From positions 26,491 to 90,490 of the forward strand of contig NZ_WGNY01000044.1 of NCBI RefSeq assembly GCF_016124325.1: DNA of 64,000 bases, read 5' to 3'. Shown piece by piece: positions 7,162 to 15,770 of this stretch. The notes under the pieces were generated by a model. The model saw only the letters and a program-made list of their open reading frames with translations. It did no database searches and had not been told where the DNA came from. How positions within the stretch are numbered: the first letter of the stretch is position 1; every line of letters begins with the position of its first letter. A program made the translations under genes and the position numbers. The DNA is from Phenylobacterium sp. Lineage in GTDB: Bacteria > Pseudomonadota > Alphaproteobacteria > Caulobacterales > Caulobacteraceae.

Positions 7162-8663
7162 TTGGCGCCCGGCTCCGCCAGCGGGATGCGCACGGTCACG
7201 CAGGTTCCCGCTCCCCTTTCCGCTTCGATCACGATGTCTCCCCCGAGTTCCGCCGCCCGCTCGCGCATGCCCAGGAGCCCCAGGGCCACAGGACCGTCCG
7301 CTTCGGCCGCGAAGCCGACGCCGTCGTCGCGGGCGACGAGGACGCAGGTCGTCGGGCCGATCTGGAGGTCGATGTCGAGCCGCTTGGCCTGAGCGTGCCG
7401 CGCGACGTTGGTCAGGATCTCCTGGAAGATCCGGAACGCCGCTGTGGCCACCGGCGCGGGCGCGACGGCCTCTTCCCGCACCAGGAACGCGACGTCGACG
7501 CCGCTGCGCGTCTCGAAGCGCCGCGCCTCGTCCCGGAGCGCCGCGGCGAGGCCCAGCGCATCCAGGGCGCTCGGCCGCAGTTCGGTCGCGATCCGCTGGA
7601 CGGTCGCGATGGTGCTGTCCACGAGGCCCATGGTCTCCGACAGGCGGGCCTCGACCTCGGCCGGGGTGACATCGGCTCCCAGATGGCGCCCCACCCAGCC
7701 CAGGTCCATCTTCACACCGGTCAGCAACTGACCCAGTCCATCGTGCACCTCGCGCGAGATGCGGATGCGCTCCTCTTCCCGCACGGCGTTCAGACGGGCG
7801 GCGAGGGCGCGCATCTGGCGGTCGCGAAGCAGCAGGTCCTCGTTGCGGCGTCTCAGCTCGTCTTCCTGGCGACGCTTGTCCGTCACGTCGCGGAGGATGG
7901 CGGCCAGGCCGATCGTTTCGCCGTCGGCCCGCCTGAGCGCGCGGGTGGATGACGACAGCACGACCGGGCTTCCGTCCTTGCGCAGGCGGACCACGTCGCC
8001 GAGCGACGCGTCGGGGTCGTCGGCGAGCGCCTCGGTCATCCGCCTGGTCTGGTCGGTCCGTTGCGCCTCGTCCGGCGCGCGGATCACGTCGTGGAACCGC
8101 CGGCCGACCGCCTCGTCCGCCGTGAAGCCGAAGATCCGTTCCGCCCCGGCGTTCCAGCTCTCGATCACGCCCTCGGCCGAGAAGCTGACGATCGCGTCGC
8201 GCGAGGTCGCCACGATGGTGGCCAGCCGCGCCTGCAGGTCGTCGGCGCGGCGCGTGGCCTGGCTCTCCTGCTCGCGGGCGATCGCATAGGCGACGGCCCG
8301 GCGCAGGGTTTCGATCGTGGCGTCCGACTTGCCGATGTAGTCCTGCGCGCCCACCGCCAGGCAGTCGAGGGCGGCCCTCTCGTCGTCCAGGCCGGTCAGC
8401 ACGACCACCGGCACCTCGGCGCGGGCGCTGCGCAGCGCCGCGACCCCGGCGGGGCCCGTGGTGTCGGGAAGCCCCAGATCCAGCAGGACGGCGTCGAAAC
8501 GCTCTCGGTCGATGGCGGTCAGGGCGTCGGCCAGGGTGCCCGCCGTCGCGACCTGGTTCTTCCGGCCCAGCGGGTCCTCGAGCAACTCGCGCATGAACTC
8601 CACATCGCTCGGGTTGTCCTCCACGAGCAGCAGCGATCGCGGCTGTCCGAACGTCGTCGTCAT
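7158..8663 (-). CDS. Receiver-PAS histidine kinase of the NarX/DegS (HisKA_3) type
   Basis: A 501-residue protein started at the ATG at 8663, which overlaps the end of the upstream receiver gene (8660-8663). The open frame continues upstream but only as antisense-like sequence. Domains are a receiver (1-125, Asp62 in LLDLGLPD), PAS/PAC (about 150-265), a HisKA_3 dimerisation domain with phospho-acceptor His in ISREVHDGLGQLL, and HATPase_c (about 400-495, DDGVGF, LGLLGMRERA). It has no membrane segments. It is translationally coupled to the NarL-type regulator, which is its probable substrate. The N-terminal receiver implies that its activity is set by phosphorylation from the larger membrane kinase encoded upstream. 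Confidence 0.9.
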   Translation of the reverse strand: MTTTFGQPRSLLLVEDNPSDVEFMRELLEDPLGRKNQVATAGTLADALTAIDRERFDAVLLDLGLPDTTGPAGVAALRSARAEVPVVVLTGLDDERAALDCLAVGAQDYIGKSDATIETLRRAVAYAIAREQESQATRRADDLQARLATIVATSRDAIVSFSAEGVIESWNAGAERIFGFTADEAVGRRFHDVIRAPDEAQRTDQTRRMTEALADDPDASLGDVVRLRKDGSPVVLSSSTRALRRADGETIGLAAILRDVTDKRRQEDELRRRNEDLLLRDRQMRALAARLNAVREEERIRISREVHDGLGQLLTGVKMDLGWVGRHLGADVTPAEVEARLSETMGLVDSTIATVQRIATELRPSALDALGLAAALRDEARRFETRSGVDVAFLVREEAVAPAPVATAAFRIFQEILTNVARHAQAKRLDIDLQIGPTTCVLVARDDGVGFAAEADGPVALGLLGMRERAAELGGDIVIEAERGAGTCVTVRIPLAEPGAK

Positions 8664-9085
8664 GGCAGCTTCACGACCGTGAACCAGAAGTTCTCGACCG
8701 AGCTGACGATGGACTGGAACGCGTCGAAGCCCACCGGCTTGGTCACGTAGCAGTTGGCGCCCAGGTCGTAGCTGCGAACGATGTCCATCTCGGCGTCGGA
8801 CGAGGTCAGGACGACCACCGGCAGCCGCCTCAGATCGGGGTGGCCTTTCAGCGTCTGCAGGACCTGGCGGCCGTCCATGCGGGGCAGGTTGAGGTCGAGC
8901 AGAACGAGGTCGGGCAGATCTGCCGGCGCCGCGAGCGCTCGCTCCGTCAGCAGGTTCACGGCCTCGACGCCATCCTTGGCCACCTCGATCGCAACATGCA
9001 TCTTGCCGGCCTCCAGCGTCTCGCGCGTGAGGAAGGCGTCGGCCTCGTTGTCCTCCACCAGGAGCACGCGGATGGGGGCGGTCAT
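8660..9085 (-). CDS. Single-domain response regulator, Rcp1-like
   Basis: A 141-residue stand-alone receiver: VEDNEAD near 10-16, phospho-acceptor Asp64 (LLDLNLPRMDG), VVVLTSSD and Lys in YVTKPVGFD. The spacing and the RRLPVVVLTSS segment place it in the same subgroup as the receiver at 876-1331, so the array carries two related receiver/kinase pairs on either side of the kai genes. It overlaps the membrane kinase upstream (9082-9085) and the receiver-PAS kinase downstream (8660-8663). It is probably phosphorylated by the kinase encoded immediately upstream. Confidence 0.9.
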   Translation of the reverse strand: MTAPIRVLLVEDNEADAFLTRETLEAGKMHVAIEVAKDGVEAVNLLTERALAAPADLPDLVLLDLNLPRMDGRQVLQTLKGHPDLRRLPVVVLTSSDAEMDIVRSYDLGANCYVTKPVGFDAFQSIVSSVENFWFTVVKLP

Positions 9086-11706
9086 GCGTCAACCTCCGGA
9101 ACAGCCCTGAGCGTAAAGATGAATGTGGCGCCGGATCCGGGCTCGGACTCGACCCGTATCGCGCCGCCGTGCCGTTCGACGATCTGCTTGCTGATGGCCA
9201 GGCCGATGCCGCTGCCCTCATAGATCCCGCGCTCGTGCAACCGCTGGAACATCTGGAAGATGCGCTCGGCGAAGCGGGGGTCGATCCCGATCCCGTTGTC
9301 GGCGACGCGGAACTCCCAGAACCCACCCGCGCGCGTGGCCGTGATCGTGATGCGGGGCGGCGCCTCGCCGCGGAACTTCAGCGCGTTTCCGATCAGGTTC
9401 TGGAAGAGCTGGCCGAGCTGCACCTCGTCGGCCAGCACCTCGGGAAGCCCCTTGTGCTCCACAACGGCCTCGGTCTCGCGGACCTTCGCGCCGAGGGAGC
9501 GGACCACGGCGTCGATGACAGCCCCGGAGGACGTGGGGACGAGAGGCTTGCCCTGCGATCCCACGCGCGAATAGGCCAGGAGGTCGGCGACCAACCTCTG
9601 CATGCGGTGCGCGCCTTCCGAGGCGAACGCGAGGTACTTGTCGGCCTTCTCGTCGAGCTGGCCCTTGTAGCGCTTGGCCAGAAGGTCGGTGAAGTTCGCC
9701 ACCATCCGCAGCGGCTCCTGCAGATCGTGCGAGGCCACATAGGCGAACTGCTCGAGGCTGGCGTTGCTGCGGCGAAGCTCGTCCTGGCGCCGCTTCGCTT
9801 CGGTGATGTCCCGCGAGATCGAGGACGCGCCGATCACCCGGCCGTGCGAGTCGACCAGCGGCGAAAGCGTCACCGAGACGTCGATCTCGCGGCCGTTCCG
9901 GAGACGGCGCACGGTCTCGAACGACTGCACCTTCTCGCCCTGTGCGACGCGCCGAAGCAGGTCCTGTTCCTCGTTCGCGAGCCGCTTCGGTATCACCGCG
10001 CTCATGGTGCGGCCGATCATCTGCTTGGCGGCGAAGCCGAACAACGCCTCGGCGGCGCTGTTCCAGCTCGTCACGACGCCGTCGAGCGTCTTGCCGACGA
10101 TGGCGTCCTGCGACGACTCCACGATCGCCACGAGGCGGCTCTGCAGCATCTCCGCCGCCCGGCGCTCGCTGACGTCGATCACCGCAGCCAGGGTGAACGA
10201 TCCTTCCGGCGTCTCGATGGGGCTGAGACCGATCTCGACCGGAACCTCCTGGCCGTCCTTGCGCAACCCGAAAAGCTCGCGGCCGCCGCCCATGGCCCGG
10301 GCTTCGGGCCGCGCGAAGAAGCCCTCGAGATGCCGAGGATGCTGGCTCCGCGCCGATTCCGGCGTGAGGGTCTCGATCTTCCGGCCCAGCAACTCGCCAT
10401 GGGCGTATCCGAACAGATCGTCGGCCCGAGCGTTGGAAAGCTGGATCAGGCCCTGGCGATCGACCATCAGCATCGCCGTTGGCGCGCCATCGATCACTTG
10501 CCGCAGCCGCTTCTCGTCGCGCTCCAGGGCCGCGTTGCGTTCGCGGATGGTCGCGTGCATCCGCTCCAGGGTGTCGGCCAGCACGCCGGCCTCGCCGGTG
10601 CGGCGGCTGGGAAGCCTGAGGTCGCCGGAATCGGCGAAGTGGCGGGCGGCCTCGGTGATCTCCACGATCGGGCGGCTGACGCCGCGGGCCAGGAAGATCG
10701 CCAGGGCCGCGCCGATGAGGACGGCGGCGACCGCCGCCACCAGGATCGCCCACCTGGCGTTTCGGGCCGCCGCCGCGCCGCCGGAGGGCGTCATGGTGAT
10801 CACGAACACCCGGGTCGCGCCGCCGAGCAGGGCTGGGGCGGCCGCGGCGACCGTGCGCATTCCGCCCGGCGTCTCGATCTCTCTCGCCGTCTGGGCGCCG
10901 GTGGTGAGAACATCGGCGAGGCCGGGGAAGTCCTCGGCCAGCCCCTTCGCGGCTCCGAATTCGTGCGCGAAGGCGCGCGCCGGGTCCGGGTGGACGAGAT
11001 AGCGGCCCTGCGGGTCGACCACATACACCGCGGCGGCGCCGCTGAGACGCTGGAGGCGCTTCAGCGATTCACGCATGTCGACGTTGATGATCACCATGCC
11101 GACCGGCCGGTCGCTCGCGGCGAACACCGGGACGCCGGCGCGCAGGACCGGCATGTGGGGAACCTGGACCTTGCCGTGCTCGCGGTTGAGCTCGATGGAC
11201 GAGACGTAGACCTCGCCGGGCGCGCGGTTCAGCGTCTCGGTGACGTACGGGCGGTCGCCCTTGGACTGCAGGCCGGCCTCGGGAACCACATTCGGGGGGG
11301 CGTCGGGCTCGTTCCGGTCCACCCGCACCACTTCGCGGCCGCCACGCGCCCGGCCGATCAGTCGCAACTGCACGTAGGACGGCTTCGCCGCCATCTCGGC
11401 TTGGAACACGCGCAGGGTCTCCGCCAGCGCCGCGGGCGGCGGCGGCCGGCCGGCCTGCGAAGCGGCCAGCACCGCCTCGACCGGGGCGGCAAGGGCGACG
11501 GCCTCGACGTCCTGGCGGACGCCGCGGACCTCGCCGCTGAGATCCGACGCGATGCGTGCGGTCGAGGCTTCCTGCGCCTGGAGTTCGCTCTGGTAGAGCG
11601 TCGAGCGGATGCTGAAATCGACGACGATCGCCAGGACGATCGCCGTGAACAGGGCGGCCGCGACGGCGGCGAGCGTGAAGCGGCGGGCGATCGTCACGCC
11701 ACCCAT
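9082..11706 (-). CDS. Membrane sensor histidine kinase with Cache-like, HAMP and two PAS domains
   Basis: An 874-residue hybrid-free kinase. TM1 is near residues 9-31 and TM2 near 320-345. Between them is a periplasmic sensor of about 290 residues with a Cache-like pattern (VVRVDRNEP, MVIINVDMRE, VYVVDPQGRYLVHPDP). HAMP follows TM2 (SRPIVEITEAARHFA), then two PAS/PAC units, a HisKA helix (ASHDLQEPLRMVANF) and HATPase_c (NLIGNALKFR, DNGIGID, GSGIGLAI). It is the first gene of the coupled run and the only membrane sensor in the array, so it probably brings in an extracytoplasmic small-molecule signal. ATG 11706 is used; an internal GTG ten bases downstream is also possible. Confidence 0.92.
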   Translation of the reverse strand: MGGVTIARRFTLAAVAAALFTAIVLAIVVDFSIRSTLYQSELQAQEASTARIASDLSGEVRGVRQDVEAVALAAPVEAVLAASQAGRPPPPAALAETLRVFQAEMAAKPSYVQLRLIGRARGGREVVRVDRNEPDAPPNVVPEAGLQSKGDRPYVTETLNRAPGEVYVSSIELNREHGKVQVPHMPVLRAGVPVFAASDRPVGMVIINVDMRESLKRLQRLSGAAAVYVVDPQGRYLVHPDPARAFAHEFGAAKGLAEDFPGLADVLTTGAQTAREIETPGGMRTVAAAAPALLGGATRVFVITMTPSGGAAAARNARWAILVAAVAAVLIGAALAIFLARGVSRPIVEITEAARHFADSGDLRLPSRRTGEAGVLADTLERMHATIRERNAALERDEKRLRQVIDGAPTAMLMVDRQGLIQLSNARADDLFGYAHGELLGRKIETLTPESARSQHPRHLEGFFARPEARAMGGGRELFGLRKDGQEVPVEIGLSPIETPEGSFTLAAVIDVSERRAAEMLQSRLVAIVESSQDAIVGKTLDGVVTSWNSAAEALFGFAAKQMIGRTMSAVIPKRLANEEQDLLRRVAQGEKVQSFETVRRLRNGREIDVSVTLSPLVDSHGRVIGASSISRDITEAKRRQDELRRSNASLEQFAYVASHDLQEPLRMVANFTDLLAKRYKGQLDEKADKYLAFASEGAHRMQRLVADLLAYSRVGSQGKPLVPTSSGAVIDAVVRSLGAKVRETEAVVEHKGLPEVLADEVQLGQLFQNLIGNALKFRGEAPPRITITATRAGGFWEFRVADNGIGIDPRFAERIFQMFQRLHERGIYEGSGIGLAISKQIVERHGGAIRVESEPGSGATFIFTLRAVPEVDA

Positions 11707-12030
11707 CCCGACCGCCTGGCGGCGACTCCAGCGGTCATGCGTCCAAGTCTGTCCCGCAGATCATACGGCGGCGACTCTCCCCCCTACTCGGATTCAACCT
11801 ATAGGGCATACTCCGAGCGATTATCTCTAAAATTGCGACTCGATAGCTTCAGGTTTTCGAAGGCTCTCCTAATGCTATGAAAATATTCCACATTCTCCGC
11901 CGTCGACTTAAGGGTCGTATACCCCTCCGGTTGCGCGTCGCCAGGCTTCAATTGACCCAGTACGTCACATTTCCGCGACGAAGGCGATGCGCGCAATCGA
12001 CAGTTCGTCGTTTGCGGGATTGAGGCTGAC
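11707..12030 (-). promoter_or_regulatory. Intergenic region upstream of the kinase/kai array
   Basis: A 324-bp stretch with lower GC than the flanking genes and no credible gene. It holds an inverted repeat, CTCGGA-N19-TCCGAG (11787-11817), centred on the palindrome CCTATAGG. Such a site could bind a dimeric regulator at the promoter of the downstream kinase gene. Promoter hexamers are not clear by eye. Confidence 0.35.
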
Positions 12031-13131
12031 TCATGGTTGCAGATCGGCGTCGAGCGTGGCCGCGGCGGCCCCGCTCACCGGCATTCGAATGAAGAATTCC
12101 GAGCCGGCTCCGGGCTCGGACTCGCACCAGATCGCCCCGCCCTGGGCCGCCAGCGCCTTGCGCGCGAGGGTCAGGCCCAGCCCGGTCCCCGGATACTTGC
12201 CCCGGGGGTGCAGCCTCACGAGCGGGCGGAAGATCTCGGCGTGGTAGTCGGCGGGAATGCCGATGCCGTTGTCCTCCACCTTGATCACGCAGGTCTCGCT
12301 GTTGGGCGCGTAGGTGACCATGACGATCGGCGTCGGGCTTTCGTTGTACTTGAGGCCGTTGACGATGAGATTCTGGAGCACCTGGCTCATCAAGGCGGCG
12401 TTGCCGCGGACCACCGGCGCCGGGCCGGCGATCAGCCGGCCGCCGCATTCCTCGAGATAGGCGACCAACTCGCGCCGCACCTCGTCGAGGACCGCGTTCA
12501 GATCGACATCCTCGATCTCCGGCGTGCGGCCCAGGAGCGTGTATCGGCCCATCATGTCGACCAAGGTGGCGAGGCGGCGCGCCGCGCCGTCCAGATGCGT
12601 CAGATGCTGGTCGACGCCGACGGTGCGGCCTTCCTGAAACGCCTCGCCGATCAGGTCGGTGAAGGTGCGGATCTGGCGGATCGGCTGGCGGAAGTCGTGC
12701 GCCAGCGCATGGGCGAAGTTCTCCAGCTCGCGCCGCTGCTCGTCGATGATCTGCGCCTGTTCGGCTGACCGCGTCGCCCGCAGAACGGTCTGCCTGAGCA
12801 GGTCGGGCGTGGTCCGCGACTTCGGCAGATAGTCGCTGATCCCGCTGCCCACGGCGCGCGCCGCCAGCATCTCGTCGCCTGCGCCGGTGGTCAGGATCAC
12901 CGGGAGATAAGGCAGGGCGGCGTGGATCTGCAGGCCGCAGGTCAGTCCGTCCAGGTGGGGCATGTTGTAGTCCACGAACACGCAGTCGAAGGCGCGCGCC
13001 TGGCAGGCTTCGACTGCACCACGCGGATCGGCCGAGGCGACGACCTCGGCGTCTTCGAACGCGTCGGTCAGCATGAAGCCCATCAGGTCATGCTCGGCCG
13101 GATCGTCGTCGAGGAGAAGGAACGTCGGCAA
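12031..13131 (-). CDS. Receiver-histidine kinase hybrid
   Basis: A 366-residue cytoplasmic protein. Residues 1-125 are a receiver (DDDP 8-11, Asp54 in VFVDYNMPHLDG, LPKSRTT). A coiled coil leads to a HisKA helix with HALAHDFRQPIRQI and a HATPase_c domain (NLIVNGLKYN, DNGIGIP, GTGLGLTLA). The layout matches the partial protein at the left edge of the window. It begins two bases after the upstream kinase gene (13134-13853), so the two are cotranscribed. It probably receives phosphate on its receiver and relays it or modulates its own transmitter. Confidence 0.9.
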   Translation of the reverse strand: MPTFLLLDDDPAEHDLMGFMLTDAFEDAEVVASADPRGAVEACQARAFDCVFVDYNMPHLDGLTCGLQIHAALPYLPVILTTGAGDEMLAARAVGSGISDYLPKSRTTPDLLRQTVLRATRSAEQAQIIDEQRRELENFAHALAHDFRQPIRQIRTFTDLIGEAFQEGRTVGVDQHLTHLDGAARRLATLVDMMGRYTLLGRTPEIEDVDLNAVLDEVRRELVAYLEECGGRLIAGPAPVVRGNAALMSQVLQNLIVNGLKYNESPTPIVMVTYAPNSETCVIKVEDNGIGIPADYHAEIFRPLVRLHPRGKYPGTGLGLTLARKALAAQGGAIWCESEPGAGSEFFIRMPVSGAAAATLDADLQP

Positions 13132-13133
13132 GG

Positions 13134-13853
13134 TCAGCTCTCCCCCGAGCGCTGCGCCAGGCGAATTTCGACGCAGGCGCCTTGCGCCTGGGGCAGGATG
13201 CGGACGTCGCCGCCCAGGCGCCGGACGACGCGGCGCGCCACGGCCAGGCCGGCCCCGACGCCATCTGTTTCGCGGTCGAGCTGGTGGAACATCTGGAAGA
13301 CCCGCTCCTCCTGGCCGGCATCGACGCCGACGCCGCGGTCGGAGATGCGCAGCGACCAGCCGTCGCTTGCGCGGCCGCGGCGGATCTCGATGTCCGGGGC
13401 CTCGCCGGGCCGGGCGAACTTCAGGGCGTTGTCCAGGATCCGGCGCAAGGCCTCGACGAAGAGAACGGGGTCGGTGACCACGGGGCCCAGCTCGGCCACG
13501 GTCAGCCGGGCGCCAAAGCCGCGGAATTGCGCGTCGAGCTGCAGGCGGGCCGCCTCCACCAGCGTGGCGCAGTCGCAGGTCTCCGTGAGAAGCGGCCGGC
13601 GCTGAAGGCGCGAGCAGGCGCGCAGCTCGTCCAGCATGGCCTCGCCGCGGGTCGAGGCCGCGTCGATCCGCGCGATGAGCTCGCGCTGGCGCGCCGTGGC
13701 CGTCTCCGCGAGGTCGCGGCCGAGCAGCCCCGAGAACGCCTGCATGTGTCGGAACACGGCGGCGAGGTCGTGCGAGACGATGTAGCTGAAGTCGGCGAGC
13801 TCGGCTTCGAGCGCCGCCTTCTCGTCCTCGTCATGTGGCGCCAGCTCGCTCAT
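13134..13853 (-). CDS. Small cytoplasmic histidine kinase without sensor domain
   Basis: About 239 residues from ATG 13853, which has GGAAG five to six bases upstream; a GTG at 13865 would add four residues. The protein is essentially a transmitter: HisKA with YIVSHDLAAVFRHMQAF near residue 30, then HATPase_c (RILDNALKFA, DRGVGVD, VGAGLAVARR). The short N-terminus has no input domain. It probably acts with a partner, most plausibly the receiver-kinase encoded two bases downstream or the divergent receiver at 14081. Family assignment is secure; partners are inferred. Confidence 0.85.
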   Translation of the reverse strand: MSELAPHDEDEKAALEAELADFSYIVSHDLAAVFRHMQAFSGLLGRDLAETATARQRELIARIDAASTRGEAMLDELRACSRLQRRPLLTETCDCATLVEAARLQLDAQFRGFGARLTVAELGPVVTDPVLFVEALRRILDNALKFARPGEAPDIEIRRGRASDGWSLRISDRGVGVDAGQEERVFQMFHQLDRETDGVGAGLAVARRVVRRLGGDVRILPQAQGACVEIRLAQRSGES

Positions 13854-14080
13854 TCGCGCTTCCACCCACTGGATCGTCGCCGATCGATCTGGAGCCGGGG
13901 TCGCCCGGCGCGTGGCAGGTTGAGGTCCGGCGGTTGAAGAACCTGTACCGTGCGCGCCGGTGCGACAATTTGATCGCCGTTCGGTGAGGGGCAGGTTGTC
14001 GCAGGCGCCGCTGCAGGCGAGGACGCCTTAACCATGGACGCGAGAAGCTGCAGCCTCCAACAAGCCCCGGAGGCGGTGTC
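13854..14080. promoter_or_regulatory. Divergent promoter region
   Basis: About 227 bp separate the minus-strand kinase and the plus-strand receiver, so both promoters should lie here. A Shine-Dalgarno-like GGAGGCGG precedes ATG 14081 by about five bases. No confident -35/-10 pair is visible. Confidence 0.4.
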
Positions 14081-14578
14081 ATGGGTTGGGCGTCGCATAC
14101 GCAAATCATCGGTCCGGCCGATCTTGCCGACGAGCTCGCGCCGTCGCCGCGAAGGGCGCGCGCCCGGACGACGGAGACGCCCTGGACGCTCTCCGTGCTC
14201 ACGGTCGACGACGACGACGCCGACGCGTCGCTGATCACCGAGGCGCTGCGGCGCAACGAACGGGTCCGCCACACCTGCTCCGCCAGCGAGCCCGACCGCG
14301 CCCTGGACGATCTGGTCCACGGCCAACTTCGGCCCGACCTGATCCTGCTCGACATCCAGATGCCCCGCGTCGACGGTTTCACCTTCCTCCGCGCGCTGCG
14401 GGAGGTGCCCTGGATGGCGCGCACCCCGGTCGTCTTCCTGACCACCTCCGGGTACGAGCGCGACGTGAAACGCGCCGGCCAGACCGACGCGGCGGGCTAT
14501 ATCGTCAAGCCCGACACGTTCAGGGAGATGCGCGAGCGCATCGACGATGTCATCGACCGCTTTGTGCTGGAGAGTTAG
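14081..14578 (+). CDS. Response regulator, receiver only
   Basis: A 165-residue protein with about 35 disordered, basic N-terminal residues followed by a receiver: VDDDDAD (42-48), phospho-acceptor Asp91 (LLDIQMPRVDGF), VVFLTTSG and Lys in YIVKPDTF. There is no output domain. It is transcribed divergently from the small kinase and receiver-kinase pair, a common arrangement for an associated regulator. The ATG at 14081 has a good ribosome-binding site (GGAGGCGG). Confidence 0.9.
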   Translation: MGWASHTQIIGPADLADELAPSPRRARARTTETPWTLSVLTVDDDDADASLITEALRRNERVRHTCSASEPDRALDDLVHGQLRPDLILLDIQMPRVDGFTFLRALREVPWMARTPVVFLTTSGYERDVKRAGQTDAAGYIVKPDTFREMRERIDDVIDRFVLES

Positions 14579-14622
14579 GTCACGGCCGGGCCGGCCCTAG
14601 CCCTTCCCGCCGGCCCCGCCCC

Positions 14623-14658
14623 TTGACATTTCCCTCGGCTTGTGTTCTCTTTTTGTTC
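14623..14658 (+). promoter_or_regulatory. LexA (SOS) box with upstream TTGACA
   Basis: GTTCTCTTTTTGTTC at 14644-14658 exactly fits the alphaproteobacterial LexA operator GTTC-N7-GTTC. A consensus -35 hexamer TTGACA lies at 14623-14628, so the operator covers the expected -10 and start region. It ends two bases before the ATG of the next gene, which suggests a very short leader and DNA-damage-inducible expression. Confidence 0.8.
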
Positions 14659-14660
14659 TC

Positions 14661-15257
14661 ATGGGCGCACGAGAGCAGATGGCCGGGCGGCATGCCGCGG
14701 CGCTGGGGCGGTTGGCCGAGCTGGCGCTGGAGCTGGCGGGCGACCTGCAGGCCGCGGCCCTGGCCGCCGAGGACGCCTCGGACAAGGCCGCCCTGGCCGG
14801 CGCCTTCCACCGCATCGCGCGCACGGCGCGCCAGTCGATCGCGCTGGAGGCCCGGCTGGCCCGCGACGCCGAGCGCGGCCGGTTCGAGGCCTGGGAGCGG
14901 GGCGAGACCGCCCGCAAGGCCGAGGTCGAGACGCGGCGCACGCGCGTGCGCCTGGCGGTCGAGCGGCTGATCTGGACCGAGCACGAGCCCGACGAGGCCG
15001 AGGTGCTGGCCGCCGAGTTCGCCGACCGGCTGGAAGAGGACGCCCTGGCCGAGTCCTTCCTGGACGAGCCGCTGGAGGCCCAGGTGACGCGCCTGTCGGC
15101 CGAACTCGGCCTCACCCGCGCCGGGGCGGTGCCCTACCTGCCGCGGGCCCTGCGCCCGCCCCTGCCCGAGGCGCCGCCGTGGATCCGCCCGATCGGCCTG
15201 GCCGATCCGCCGCCCACGCCCCCCAAGCCCACCTACCGCTTCGCCGACACCTCCTGA
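14661..15257 (+). CDS. Uncharacterised protein, probably SOS-regulated
   Basis: A 198-residue protein started at ATG 14661, directly behind a perfect LexA box. The frame also allows a TTG at 14640, but that would place the operator inside the gene. It is rich in Ala, Glu and Arg and predicted to be almost entirely helical up to about residue 150 (HAAALGRLAELALELAG, ARQSIALEARLARDAERG). A proline-rich tail ends in PPTPPKPTYRFADTS. There is no signal peptide or membrane segment, and I do not recognise a family. Operator position implies derepression after DNA damage. It stands alone, convergent with the acetyltransferase gene. Confidence 0.75.
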   Translation: MGAREQMAGRHAAALGRLAELALELAGDLQAAALAAEDASDKAALAGAFHRIARTARQSIALEARLARDAERGRFEAWERGETARKAEVETRRTRVRLAVERLIWTEHEPDEAEVLAAEFADRLEEDALAESFLDEPLEAQVTRLSAELGLTRAGAVPYLPRALRPPLPEAPPWIRPIGLADPPPTPPKPTYRFADTS

Positions 15258-15286
15258 CGGCGGGGGAAGGCCTCTGGGTGTTCAGT

Positions 15287-15751
15287 CTAGAGGTCGAGGT
15301 GCATGAACTGGTTGAAGGCGCTGGCCACATAGTCGCCGAACGCGCCGCCCGGGACGAAGCCGCGGCGGCGATAGAGCGCCAGCGCCGGCTCGAAGGCCTC
15401 GCCGCTGCCGGTCTCCAGGCTGACCCGCCGGATACCGCGCGCCTTCGCCTGCCCCAGGATGTGCTCCAGGATCGCCGCGCCCACGCCCTGGCGCAGGTGG
15501 TCGGGATGGGTGCGCATCGACTTCAGCTCGGCCGTTCCGTCGCCCAGCGCCTTCAGCGCGCCGACGCCGGCGATCGACCCGCCGCGCCAGGCGCTCCACA
15601 CCGTCACCCCCGGCGCCTGGAGCCCGGAGAGGTCGAGGGCGAACACGTGGCCGGGCGGCGAATTGGCGTGCATGCCCGCCAGGTGCAGGGCCAGCAGCCC
15701 CCGCACCGCCTCGCCGGACAGGTCGTCTTCACGCACCTCGATCCCGTTCAC
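15287..15751 (-). CDS. GNAT-family N-acetyltransferase
   Basis: A 154-residue protein from GTG 15751, which is preceded by GGGGGGA. A longer frame to 15847 exists, but its extra residues (GDLGPGLRRDE) are simply a translation of a dispersed palindromic repeat. GNAT features are LKSMRTHPDHLRQGVGAAIL, containing the acetyl-CoA-binding R/Q-x-x-G-x-G/A segment, and a C-terminal ALALYRRRGF motif. The substrate is unknown; by length and sequence it resembles small amino-acid or amine acetyltransferases. It is convergent with the SOS-type gene. Confidence 0.85.
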   Translation of the reverse strand: MNGIEVREDDLSGEAVRGLLALHLAGMHANSPPGHVFALDLSGLQAPGVTVWSAWRGGSIAGVGALKALGDGTAELKSMRTHPDHLRQGVGAAILEHILGQAKARGIRRVSLETGSGEAFEPALALYRRRGFVPGGAFGDYVASAFNQFMHLDL

Positions 15752-15770
15752 CTGTTTCCCCCCGAGCCGC

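Noticed and set aside
9169..11880. A 903-codon open frame on the plus strand, antisense to the membrane kinase
   Set aside because: It is a typical high-GC shadow frame: the opposite strand carries a clear multi-domain kinase, and the shadow protein has no recognisable domain.
11799..11996. A 65-codon minus-strand frame upstream of the membrane kinase
   Set aside because: No ribosome-binding site or family resemblance; the region looks like a promoter.
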